Assembly (NCBI RefSeq): GCF_947488985.1
Contig: NZ_CANLBV010000027.1
Span: 1-47,811, forward strand
Reading direction: 5' to 3'
Source of the DNA: an uncultured Vibrio sp.
GTDB taxonomy: Bacteria; Pseudomonadota; Gammaproteobacteria; Enterobacterales; Vibrionaceae
DNA length: 47,811 nt
A program made the translations under genes and the position numbers. The notes under the pieces are model-generated. The model ran no database searches. It had not been told where the DNA came from and saw only the letters and a program-made list of their open reading frames with translations. This document shows, piece after piece, positions 40,101 to 45,537 of this stretch (within the stretch, counting starts at the first letter, position 1; every line of letters begins with the position of its first letter).

Positions 40101-40994
40101 GGAAACCTGACCACCACCGACAGCGGGTACATGGTCAATTGGCTTAGAAATGGTGGTGGTTAACGTGAGTTCAATATCGCTACCAACGCTGATCACATCA
40201 ATATCAATGCGAAGAACTTCCTCAGACTCTTGAACACCGATAATGGCATTGCTTATAGCGTCGTAACTAAAAGTGACCGCTTGCCCACTCGAAGTAATAT
40301 CACCGCTGAGTTCATTCAATAACGAACTTAAAGATATTAACTCTGGTGAAAATGAATCTGGATTGAGATCCAAGCTTCCGGAAACGATGATTTCAGTAAC
40401 CGAAGTTGATTGAGGGTAGCTGTTGTCATTGAGCATTCCCTCTGTGAGCTCTTGGGTTATTTGTTGACCACCAACGGGCCGTGTTATCGTTCTAAAATCA
40501 TCCTCGTCTTCCTCAACGGCTTCTCTTTGTAATCCCGAGGTTTCAAAGAATGTGGCCGGTTGGGTTTGAGTGTAGTTGTAGTCAATCGTTACAAACCCCG
40601 CATTTGCGGAACTGGAGACACCGGCAGCTGCCGCTTCCAAGATCTCGGTCGGGTCGGCTCCTTGTAAAATAGCTTCTTTGATAGCAACGAGGTCGGCTTC
40701 ACTAAACACATCACCACTAGCCTGTTCAGTGTTAAAGCTAATGTCTCCGGTTATCTGAGCATCAGCCCATGCTGAATTTGGGTCCAGACAGCCGACGCAA
40801 TTACTTGCTATTTCTACAGAACCACTCGGCACTCCGAGGACAAGCTCAGCTTGGTTAGCTGTGATAATAATTTCGTTTTCGCGAATAATGTCACCCGCTG
40901 AAATTGTTCTGGGGCTACCGTCAGGCTTAACGACGATGGCCTCTCCAATCACGATCTCAACAACTGCAGCTTGGCGAGAAACTTCAATATCCAT
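28179..40994 (-). CDS. Giant LapA-type RTX adhesin, type I secreted
   Basis: A 4271-residue surface adhesin. Residues 1-160 form a LapA-like retention module with the cleavage-type motif AAAAG at 121-125 just after DPTEILE; in LapA-type proteins a LapG protease cuts in such a di-alanine site to release the adhesin. Residues about 465-1890 contain tandem T1SS-143-type repeats, period about 275 residues in the best-conserved part (750-1590). The middle and C-terminal thirds contain many cadherin/VCBS-like beta domains rich in Asp, typical of calcium-rigidified stalks. About six RTX nonapeptides (GGDGNDTL type) lie near 4115-4168, followed by a type I secretion C-terminal domain. I chose ATG 40994 because GAGGGA lies directly upstream; a longer frame to 41051 has no such site. 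The T1SS exporter and LapD/LapG genes are not in the window. A role in attachment to algal surfaces is inference from position. Confidence 0.88.
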   Translation of the reverse strand: MDIEVSRQAAVVEIVIGEAIVVKPDGSPRTISAGDIIRENEIIITANQAELVLGVPSGSVEIASNCVGCLDPNSAWADAQITGDISFNTEQASGDVFSEADLVAIKEAILQGADPTEILEAAAAGVSSSANAGFVTIDYNYTQTQPATFFETSGLQREAVEEDEDDFRTITRPVGGQQITQELTEGMLNDNSYPQSTSVTEIIVSGSLDLNPDSFSPELISLSSLLNELSGDITSSGQAVTFSYDAISNAIIGVQESEEVLRIDIDVISVGSDIELTLTTTISKPIDHVPAVGGGQVSYTGDQINIAFDIQGEDTATNPLSNPITVQVTVFDGADPSAESVTINNVETDHCVIEGMFSNIGSDHLQSAVFDVSALQQFDGVYSNNQTTLALLSDDGTTITLMTQVQDQDEVVLTVSLDPDGTYQFQQFNPLEQVGTDSLAFALPITMTDFDQDVVTNSINITISDGSSPVITYVDAINVDEAGLVGGSQEGIVATSSSGSITAEIFDSDIIDHYELEPIEFNTSGSLVSRGEAVRLELVDQTNGVRTYQGYVEINGARITVFEVNIDSPSLGNFEFNLYEEFVHQGAEDTSLTFALPIYAVDADGDRSALSEGTNIPEAAEILVSVKDDVVELADNLIAVDEPTLAGDTLVSYNLFSIQGVGFQGADGSTIQSFNYDGIDYSLDQSLLPEADQTFIFIEGIVTISLNGEFSFEVARDIDHSNSETIVKQLSFLAQDSDGDTDTSALELSITDGQPPTIDSVTPITLYETNLDDGSATSGSAVTDTKVITYTEGSDNVARFRIEASDFNIGGALKSKGASVEIKPDPAMVDGYIGFIIDDTNNEIPVFTISFSPSTLGEHTYTFTLLEALDHADGQANNTLSFDIPIFAVDSDGDDSIVSQLNVTIGDDVQIMQNGTLEITEPTVADLAAGSVTTAPINVMPKPGADGATITQFSYDGGTAVTLNQGAIATDEQMFSVAEGALFITLQGTVRFEPNRDLDHSAGDIVKSIVVTSGDFDQDSVTATVTLTINDGDIPTIDMIPSVSLSEANLADGSAPSGSAVESIQNIMFTDQSDDVVKFRLEPAEFNTKGLLKSDGLVIELREQPTNSGHYIGFTTDLSNVETTVFTIDFSSSTLGEYTFTLLKAMDHAPIQGNNDLTFTLPVYAVDSDTDDSLMSPLIVTITDDLQVMLSRSLNIEEPTLADLVAGTPTTTVINVFDKQGADGATITQVTYDGTVLTLDQTNDDEQAFTVTEGSLFIKLNGDVRFEPARDLDHTGGDIVKSIVVASSDSDNDTAMSTVMLTITDGDIPIIDTVPSVSLSESNLNDGSTPSMGAVDSTQTITFTNQSDDITHFRIEPTEFNVNGTLKSNGLVVELKPDPALAGGYIGFVTTAPNLETNVFTISFSAATLGQYTFTLLEALDHPSGQMDNELSFDLPVYAVDSDNSDSLVSQLNVAIGDDVQIMQDGVLSIVEPTIADLAMGTVSTDPINVMPKPGADGATITQFSYDGGTAVNLNQGAIATDEQMFSVAEGALFITLQGTVRFEPNRDLDHSAGNIVKSIVVTSSDVDKDLETATVTLTIIDGAPPTITDTDPTSTFVVDEDDLGGLATVVAQASGAFVTTEGSDQVEAYELRNTATLASTLRSGNEAIAITEIAGAANTTTYQGSTVSGNAVFILELGDDGSYTFTLFGPLDHATSPNSNTLTIPFDVVAVDSDGDDSNQYTLPIEVLDDIPVMTAATGETGVDEDDLAVIGSDRTEDTVINGLFTIDEGADSVVLYELVNPDAVLTGLVSNGEELAWLAVVESGTTFTYTAQTETSNEAVFEIVFDTADNSYQFELFKPLKHPNGEAENTIDLNFSVVAEDFDQDQSNAIDLTITVTDDVPLLTTQSITRIEGQNYRDSLVDIFVNDTDVGADGAVLSRIEGISNNGSDIVFRIGHNGPYSNSYAVNSGSQQVRVYEQTDDGNGGVDTRQLGRLRINSNGEVEFRANGYLDHDGDTIDFSINVIATDGDLDTSETPLDITITDRDASRIALKVTTFEDAGRDSTIAYAMGDTPTFENVQDNQSGLPNAPAQVALQVNLYDQDNNESIGQLTIQSSNHRGSFYYFDGSVYHLLTPEANGDILFAPPQMQQSFAPNPNEVRQTIATIDNLFFVPDQNFGSGENGVRIRYELEIDNNGSPDHIVSSNFRIEIESVADIATWDNNNSTYQYQVNEDQDNVTLQLNADSQDNSRTETITYELEVVQGEGQFELLDQNGNVLTPVNGVYLITESEINSTVVNPIDNFSGQIEFIATVITEEVLNPYEDADNGGVNDKTTARSVEQNIIIDVTADADPGKFSVNRIQINEDNIDDPDYIGPLDNEVAFTLDEVISMTESVDTDGSEELFVRISNITQGAVLYLLGTTTPVPTITINGIDYQEVAYSDLANVEVVPAEHSNVDFTFDVTGVVKDTATLSTGVQVDEEILGTKTVNVEVKGVADIPYGGTNGTDWTAITDGTAGGVQTTIQESQGGDSFAFFDFTVLSGERRPDDPDAPPLDGDGSESVTVILSGIPDGVILEDSDGAVIDLNFVGYEDDINGNPDLSKPMYEANVTQFGTTSGIRIIPADSSTENIHIQGKVIVTENDGHTLTFDQEVRVLIKPRIDTSANYSNIKTGDEDTTINIDWHPQGDNYIDDNEHFTSITINGIPTGVVAVVNGDVTVDDSISGTLIITPQDASQTPEEFTQIALANDFIQMTPPENSSEDFTITTILEIEERDFEYTPTGLEDEDGGFVEAKPAITGTITVQVAPVVEPEDVNNLIVFSNEDGSGELVTITSDATGVIKFTTNSDNQAVGGGGVEILDGEYVIRYKEEDISPEFAINEVVNEVVIKLTTTSGVALPEEVLSQLLVTGAVYEGDGRWVITDEDAFTVSTPEGLDLTAPYGDGIASNNNSIKMTAFTQVQDLGDESNDQTSAIATREGSVILTFPEKVIGGGEVAANIVVTAGQTIDATEDTKLELGNVLASIISFSGEDISNDEITIIIDEKVTISDPDLAPDPDPEIFFISIEGTGETDFVNGKYVYQTTLEQGVTPDFSDLVLNLPNDYSGDFKLPFTVITKDRLSGDEKVLDTNAIIKVSAVTDVGPSISVDITGSLEDDLSTPVDIDGLPGAEAVGYEDTYIVLDFSGSVTDQVNGDEGGDEHFTDVTLTLTDPNNGQFYSDTGTSLGTSISFTEPQIDAGALSNILFKPKDNFPTFDGTKDISQVSVNVSGYVVDTATFDQDGSKTTVDAAPEYFSTSVSFDVVPVVDDIAITGPGTDPDIIEITGSEDQEISLAGSSPVSIALTDLDGSEEFVSIKFTDVPDGFQFRVDNSSDFTVKNNGGGEWSVQLPQASGLSFDLSEISILPPKNFSGMAEFGVEVFTQESLLGVPTSAANLPTIQLHVVPVGDDVDTNPTDSVTGNEGINVDIEINTTILDKELSATGSGIYTENAPETIRVEVANVPQGASIYYPDGINLGSYDSVTQIWTLNVAAQALDKIVFNSGERNSDVGNAVGIDSPLQITVRAVDADADGSEYLGTPTSFEVDLVIDPINDQPIFVNVANMEIQEDTTGLAINNFSIYDVDATFDNPDAPYTLTLEVDQSVLGIMGRFNSTSSTGVAFTLESDGSIVLTGKEADINTALANGAVTFIPDPDQNGMATIKATLNDGGNNGLIDPSDPNTAQINQTTFTINVTEVNDAPIASDVDLGTILEEGQAIIIESDLIAASSDIENHNLAVTDMALTQGQGQLQRFENMGGVDDDSITGSYWVFTAADEFNGDVTLSYSIIDDGTTNGLNDFLTDTAEVSLTVQGVNDTPIVNGADVTTIVNEDAGQLLSGINVSDPDYVDSFANDLMTVILSVDYGTLNVSLPAVTSVTVNGNYSASITLVGTLSDLNALIDTPTSPSGVYLDASLSPHDIIGLQVTAKDSGNPSGIAIETTPVIYDIQVTSVANAPTLSIDSVSNYVRNITASQSVSNSGIPLVGIMASLTDITEELTLHITDVPVGAQITSGAGSVTLDGNVWIASADAIDSLQVVGLSETPGNYTLKLEAVSEELDNSDTAKSASIDLNLNIVSNASDIDLATQTEDVQLLAGVNNTELISGSGNDRLEGGAGDDTLVGGDGNDTLIGGGGSDILTGGDGSDILTGGDGMDSFVWFNIQDGVEDTITDFSLSEGDQIDLREVLPELKNTSPDMTTLLQQIVAKVEGDDIELTIKSDSSGTTEQVIVVEDLAPQLTLISTMPSDILDALVQQNVIIHG
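36340..36537 (-). repeat. 198-bp segment, copy A of a near-identical pair
   Basis: Differs from 37993-38190 at only four of 198 positions (by eye), although the adjacent repeat unit between them is clearly more diverged. Confidence 0.9.
37993..38190 (-). repeat. 198-bp segment, copy B of a near-identical pair
   Basis: Second copy of the segment at 36340-36537, offset 1653 bp (two repeat units). Confidence 0.9.
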
Positions 40995-41309
40995 ATATCC
41001 CTCGTGGTCACTAAATGCTGGATTCCTCAGCACTGTGATTAGTAATAACAACTTCAGGCTTTAATTGTATTCAGAGTCAATTCTCTTCATAAGCAGTCAA
41101 TTAGGTGTATTAACGCCAAAAAAAATTTCGGTTTTTACCTGTTTTTTTTATACTTTACTTAACCTTAAGCCTAGTCTTATATAGCAAAAAATCCATGTCT
41201 GTGCTCGGCAACTCATTTTCACGAACCTGACTATTCACTGTCGCTTTCTACATATGGAAAATCACTTCGACACCTTGCATCCGCTGCAGCAATCTTGTAA
41301 CTTCAACTA

Positions 41310-41326
41310 ACCGACCAATCGGTCAG
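41310..41326. promoter_or_regulatory. TetR-type operator upstream of the aldehyde dehydrogenase
   Basis: The inverted half-sites CNGACC/GGTCNG lie in ACCGACCAATCGGTCAG (GACC at 41313-41316, GGTC at 41321-41324). This form is typical of TetR-family sites. It lies 22 bases upstream of the dehydrogenase start, so the co-encoded TetR probably controls its own operon. The rest of 41052-41309 must carry the divergent adhesin promoter; I saw no other clear element. Confidence 0.6.
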
Positions 41327-41347
41327 CTTTCGAATTCAGAGGATACT

Positions 41348-42784
41348 ATGAGCCATAATCTAGACCTTGAAGCCAATACGTCGAGCACCAACGACATGGA
41401 TCAAATGTTCAACCGACAAAAAGATCACTTCCGCAATAATGTTAATCCGACGCTTGAGCAGAGAAAAAAAGATCTCTCGGCACTGAAAACCTTTTTAATG
41501 CGCTATCAAGGTCAATTGATTGAGGCAGTGTCTGAAGATTATGGTCATCGAGCAAAACACGACAGCTTAATTGCTGATATCACTCCTTGTCTCCATCAGA
41601 TCAATTACAGCATGAAAAACCTTGCCAAGTGGTTGAAGCCCTCGCGCAGAAAGGCAGGCTTGATGCTAGCGCCAGCTAAGATCAGCGTTCATTATCAGCC
41701 CGTAGGAGTAGTAGGTATCATCGTTCCTTGGAACTTTCCTGTGATGCTCTCTTTAGGTCCTCTGATCACAGCATTAGCAGCAGGCAATACTGCAATGCTC
41801 AAGATGTCTGAGTTTACTCCTGCGACCAACCGTGTTTTAAAAGCGATGTTGGCCGAAGGCTTCAGTGAAGATCAAGTTGCGATCATCGAAGGTGAAGCTG
41901 ACGTTTCCGCTAAATTCAGCCAGTTGCCGTTTGACCATATCCTATTCACTGGCTCGACCGCTGTCGGTAAACACGTCATGAGAGCAGCAGCCGACAACTT
42001 AACACCAGTGACTTTAGAGCTGGGTGGCAAGTCTCCAACCATCATAGCCCCCGACTTTGATGTGGCGGACGCCGTTGAACGTACCCTGTTTGCAAAGAGC
42101 TTAAACGCGGGCCAGATTTGTGTCGCGCCTGATTACATCCTATTACCGCGAGAAAAAACGGATGAGTTCATCACAGCCTATAAACGCTACTTCAAAAAGC
42201 TGTATAAGAAAGGAATTGAGAGCAGAGACTTAACCTCTGTCATCAATATGCGCCAATACCATCGCTTAAAAGGCGTGATTGAAGACGCCCAAGCGAGAGG
42301 CGCAGTGATTCACACGGTAACCGAGCAGGCACAAGACGATGTGAACCACAGAATGACGCCGCACCTTCTCACCGAAGTGAATGACGACATGGTCGCGATG
42401 CAAGATGAGTTGTTTGGTCCTGTTCTGCCTATCGTGCCTTATGATTCTATTGAAGAAGCAATAAGCTACATCACAACAAGAGAACGCCCACTTGCGTTGT
42501 ACCTAATGAGTCACGATAAGAAGACTCAAGAGCTGTTCTTATCTGAAACACACTCAGGCGGCGTTTGTATCAACGACTCTCTGGTACATGTGGCAGCAGA
42601 AGACGCACCGTTTGGCGGCATCGGCCCTTCAGGCATGGGACACTACCACGGCATTGAAGGCTTCAAGACCTTTAGCCATGCAAAAACCGTGTTGACTCGA
42701 GGCAAGATCAACTTCACTAAGTTGATGCACCCTCCATACAACAACCCAATCAAGAAAATGATGTTCAAAGTACTGAATCGATGA
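41348..42784 (+). CDS. Aldehyde dehydrogenase, coniferyl-aldehyde-dehydrogenase type
   Basis: NAD(P)-dependent oxidation of an aldehyde to its acid. It has 478 residues. The catalytic cysteine lies in NAGQICVAPDYILLP and the general-base glutamate in VTLELGGKSP; the cofactor region is GSTAVGKHVM and the proton-relay/structural block is PWNFPVML. The CVAPDY motif and the length fit the coniferyl aldehyde dehydrogenase-like subgroup, whose members act on aromatic or medium-chain aldehydes; the substrate here is unknown. The C-terminus has several Lys/Pro residues (LMHPPYNNPIKKMM), often seen in membrane-associated members. RBS AGAGGA precedes the ATG. Its stop overlaps the TetR gene start (ATGA), so they form an operon. 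Confidence 0.9.
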   Translation: MSHNLDLEANTSSTNDMDQMFNRQKDHFRNNVNPTLEQRKKDLSALKTFLMRYQGQLIEAVSEDYGHRAKHDSLIADITPCLHQINYSMKNLAKWLKPSRRKAGLMLAPAKISVHYQPVGVVGIIVPWNFPVMLSLGPLITALAAGNTAMLKMSEFTPATNRVLKAMLAEGFSEDQVAIIEGEADVSAKFSQLPFDHILFTGSTAVGKHVMRAAADNLTPVTLELGGKSPTIIAPDFDVADAVERTLFAKSLNAGQICVAPDYILLPREKTDEFITAYKRYFKKLYKKGIESRDLTSVINMRQYHRLKGVIEDAQARGAVIHTVTEQAQDDVNHRMTPHLLTEVNDDMVAMQDELFGPVLPIVPYDSIEEAISYITTRERPLALYLMSHDKKTQELFLSETHSGGVCINDSLVHVAAEDAPFGGIGPSGMGHYHGIEGFKTFSHAKTVLTRGKINFTKLMHPPYNNPIKKMMFKVLNR

Positions 42785-43359
42785 TTACAAAAAGGCAAAA
42801 AATCCTAGATGCTGCGCTCCTGCTCTTCTCTCAACAAGGGTTAGAGGGCACATCTACTGGGCAAATAGCGAAGACCGCCGGTGTAGCAAAAGCGACACTG
42901 TTTCATCACTTTGAGAACAAATCTCTACTGATTGATGAGCTGTTTCGTGAATTGAAAGTAGAGCTATTTTCTACTCTGGCTCAGCACACAGAAATCGCTG
43001 AACAAAATCGCTATCAAGCCTTTAAATTCATGTGGATGACCGGAATTGAGTGGGCGTTAGAAAACCCAATCGCCATGAAGTTCTTCACCAATGTGCATTT
43101 CGATCCAACGACTCAAACTCGTGAAGTCATTGTGTCGCAGATGTTCGCATCACTCGATGACATCGTACTGAAAGGACAAGAAGCTGATGAGTTAATGGTG
43201 TTAGACATCAACCTTGTTAGACATTTCATTCATAGCCACTTTTTGATTTGTGCAAACTGGCTAATCGAGCAGGACGAGTTATCGCCAGAGCAATCAGCCA
43301 AGTACATCAATGATAGCTTTGATATGTGTTGGCGAGCTGTCGGCGGACAAAACCTGTAA
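42781..43359 (+). CDS. TetR-family transcriptional regulator
   Basis: A 192-residue regulator. The N-terminal helix-turn-helix runs over about residues 5-50 (KILDAALLLFSQQGLEGTS, IAKTAGVAKATLFHHFENK). A helical ligand-binding domain follows. It overlaps the dehydrogenase gene by four bases, so the two are co-translated. The GACC/GGTC palindrome at 41310-41326 is its likely target, with induction by an aldehyde or lipid-like ligand as the simplest model. Confidence 0.9.
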   Translation: MITKRQKILDAALLLFSQQGLEGTSTGQIAKTAGVAKATLFHHFENKSLLIDELFRELKVELFSTLAQHTEIAEQNRYQAFKFMWMTGIEWALENPIAMKFFTNVHFDPTTQTREVIVSQMFASLDDIVLKGQEADELMVLDINLVRHFIHSHFLICANWLIEQDELSPEQSAKYINDSFDMCWRAVGGQNL

Positions 43360-43400
43360 TTTCCACACTCTTAGAAGCACCTGCTTTCAAAGAACACTCT

Positions 43401-43448
43401 AAAGCGCCTCATGGTTATCTCATGGCTACGTAGGCGCTTTAATTATTT
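43401..43448 (+). terminator. Probable terminator of the aldehyde dehydrogenase-TetR operon
   Basis: Stem AAAGCGCCT (43401-43409) with AGGCGCTTT (43432-43440), perfect over nine pairs. The loop is long (22 bases) and the T-run is interrupted (AATTATTT). Confidence 0.6.
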
Positions 43449-43537
43449 GGATACATTTCAATCAAGCTATCATATTGACTTTAAGCCTCCTCTTTCTGTA
43501 ACATCCCACCATCATTTCAAAAGAGAATAACGCCATA

Positions 43538-43815
43538 ATGAAGTACTAACATCCTGACATCCGATTTATTTTTATAAAAATCATTTGGACACTCGGGGTT
43601 AGTGGGCGTTACTTCGTCATCTATTTTCGCGATAAATCAAGTTCTTAAAGATCCGTCTTTTGACAACATGAATCTTGCAGAACTGTACCTCAAAGACAGA
43701 AATCATCTCATCACAGGTTTTCTATTTTTGATTGGTCATCTACCTAAGTAACGTCTTTGGCGCTCTATTGTTAGAGTCCTACGTTGGATTCTATGTAGAA
43801 AAGCGCCTCACCCCT
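43538..43815 (+). pseudogene. Decayed small membrane-protein gene
   Basis: An ATG at 43538 (AGAG upstream) opens a frame that stops after three codons (TAA 43547). The same frame continues with protein-like sequence (HPDIRFIFIKIIWTLGVSG) to a stop near 43634. A second frame then carries KDPSFDNMNLAELYLKDRN and a hydrophobic run, and a third carries VIYLSNVFGALLLESYVGF. Joined through one stop and two frame changes, they give a plausible protein of about 90 residues with two hydrophobic segments. I do not recognise the family. Decay is the simplest reading, but the interval could also be non-coding with chance similarity to protein. Confidence 0.4.
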
Positions 43816-43848
43816 TTTACTCGTTTACACGTAAAGGGAGGTATTTCT

Positions 43849-45423
43849 ATGCCTACTATTTTAGCCAATAATCTCTCATTCCAACTCGGTACTGGTGAGT
43901 GGTTATTCAAAGACATCACCTTTAATTTGAGCACGCGCCTTACTGGCCTAGTTGGAAGAAATGGGTCTGGAAAGTCACTACTACTTTCGTTACTCACAGG
44001 GCAAACACAGCCAACATCAGGCAGTGTTTCCAGACAAGGCTCGATCGACTTTTACTCACAATTACCTTCAGAGCTTTTGGATAGCGAAATCAACATTGCT
44101 GACTTTTTAGGTATCACTGAAAAGCTCAATGCCTTGCAAGCCATCGAGCAAGGTAGCTGCGAACTTCAACACTTCAATATCGTTGGTGACGATTGGGATT
44201 TACAAGAAAGCACTCAACAACTTTTAGCTACGTTGAAAATAACCAGTGAGTTAACCACACCGTGCAACACATTAAGCGGTGGCCAACTTGCGCTCTTGCA
44301 ACTTCATCGCTTATTTACATCGAATCACGACATTTTAATTCTCGATGAACCTTCCAACCATTTGGATAGCGACGGACGTAATTGGTTATTAGAGCAGTGC
44401 CAGTTGTTTGAAGGCAAAATACTAATCGTCAGTCACGACCGAAGCTTATTGAGGAACATGGAGGGGATCTACCACCTCAATAGTTTGGGGTTACGTTTCT
44501 ACAAAGGAAACTACGATGATTACTTCAAACAAATGTCGAGCCAAAGTGAAGCATTGGACAAGCAGATTGCGCATCACCAATCTGAAAAGAAACGACTGGA
44601 ACGCCAAGCTCAAGTCAATAAAGAAAAAGCCCAGCAACGTGAGTCTCAAGGTAATCGACTCAGAAAGTCGGGCAGCCAACCCAAGATATTATTGGATGCG
44701 ATGAAAGATAAAGCAGGACGAACTCAAGGAGCATCAGCCACTAGCCAAAAGAACTTAAAGGACCAAAACCAACATAAGCTTCTATCTCTTAAAGAACAAA
44801 AGGAGCAACTAAAACCACAGGCTTTGTACCTACAACAGGGTAATAACAGTAAAAAGAACTCGCTATTAACCGTTGAAGATTGCCATATGAGTTTTGGTTC
44901 TGGCGCTCCCATCAACTTCTCTATGTCGCAAGGTGAACGGTGTTATCTAACAGGTGCAAACGGCTGTGGAAAATCGACGCTGTTAAAGGCCATTCATGGT
45001 CAACACTCGAACTATACAGGCTCCATTAAACGCTTAGGAACCACAGTATACTTGGATCAACACTTTGGACTGTTAAACACCTACGACACCATGTTCGATA
45101 GCCTGATGACACATAGCTGCGGCATGACAGAAAGTGACGCACGAACCTTGTTAGCTGGTATTGGATTCAGGCGAGACTCCGTCTACCGCAAAGTAGCTCA
45201 CCTAAGCGGTGGAGAAAAAATGAAACTGGCGGTGTTGATCGTCAGCCATCAACAGGATTCGCCATTACTGCTGCTCGATGAACCAGACAATCACCTAGAC
45301 ATCGACTCAAAGCAAATACTGGCGTCGGCTTTACGTGAATATCAAGGCGCGTTCATCCTAGTTAGCCATGATGCTGATTTTGTGGAGGAGGTAGGCGTAA
45401 GCCAAAATCATATACAGCTTTAA
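43849..45423 (+). CDS. ABC-F family ATPase
   Basis: Soluble protein of 524 residues with two ABC ATPase domains and no membrane segments, as in ABC-F proteins that act on the ribosome. Domain 1 has Walker A GRNGSGKS, signature LSGGQLALL and Walker B ILILDEPSNHLD. Domain 2 has Walker A GANGCGKST, signature LSGGEKMKL and Walker B LLLLDEPDNHLD. Between them lies a charged, helical linker (about 235-320) rich in Lys, Gln and Glu, the place of the interdomain linker that reaches the ribosome. The true start is ATG 43849, preceded by AGGGAGG; a longer frame to 43732 belongs to the decayed gene upstream. The subfamily and any antibiotic-resistance role cannot be told from sequence. Confidence 0.9.
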   Translation: MPTILANNLSFQLGTGEWLFKDITFNLSTRLTGLVGRNGSGKSLLLSLLTGQTQPTSGSVSRQGSIDFYSQLPSELLDSEINIADFLGITEKLNALQAIEQGSCELQHFNIVGDDWDLQESTQQLLATLKITSELTTPCNTLSGGQLALLQLHRLFTSNHDILILDEPSNHLDSDGRNWLLEQCQLFEGKILIVSHDRSLLRNMEGIYHLNSLGLRFYKGNYDDYFKQMSSQSEALDKQIAHHQSEKKRLERQAQVNKEKAQQRESQGNRLRKSGSQPKILLDAMKDKAGRTQGASATSQKNLKDQNQHKLLSLKEQKEQLKPQALYLQQGNNSKKNSLLTVEDCHMSFGSGAPINFSMSQGERCYLTGANGCGKSTLLKAIHGQHSNYTGSIKRLGTTVYLDQHFGLLNTYDTMFDSLMTHSCGMTESDARTLLAGIGFRRDSVYRKVAHLSGGEKMKLAVLIVSHQQDSPLLLLDEPDNHLDIDSKQILASALREYQGAFILVSHDADFVEEVGVSQNHIQL

Positions 45424-45453
45424 ACTTCGTCGATTCGTTCAATGAACTTAGTT

Positions 45454-45484
45454 AGGCGAGCATCGTTCCGGTGCTCGCCTTTCT
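45454..45484 (+). terminator. Terminator of the ABC-F gene
   Basis: Perfect 9-bp stem AGGCGAGCA (45454-45462) with TGCTCGCCT (45472-45480), followed by TTTCT. Confidence 0.8.
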
Positions 45485-45537
45485 CGATTGAGACAAGTAC
45501 ACTACGCGCTTCGAACATCTATTCATAAGGCTAAGGT

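Noticed and set aside
28291..41064. Many plus-strand frames opposite the adhesin gene
   Set aside because: They are antisense shadows of repetitive Asp/Thr/Ser-rich coding sequence, with compositions that mirror the opposite strand and no ribosome-binding sites.
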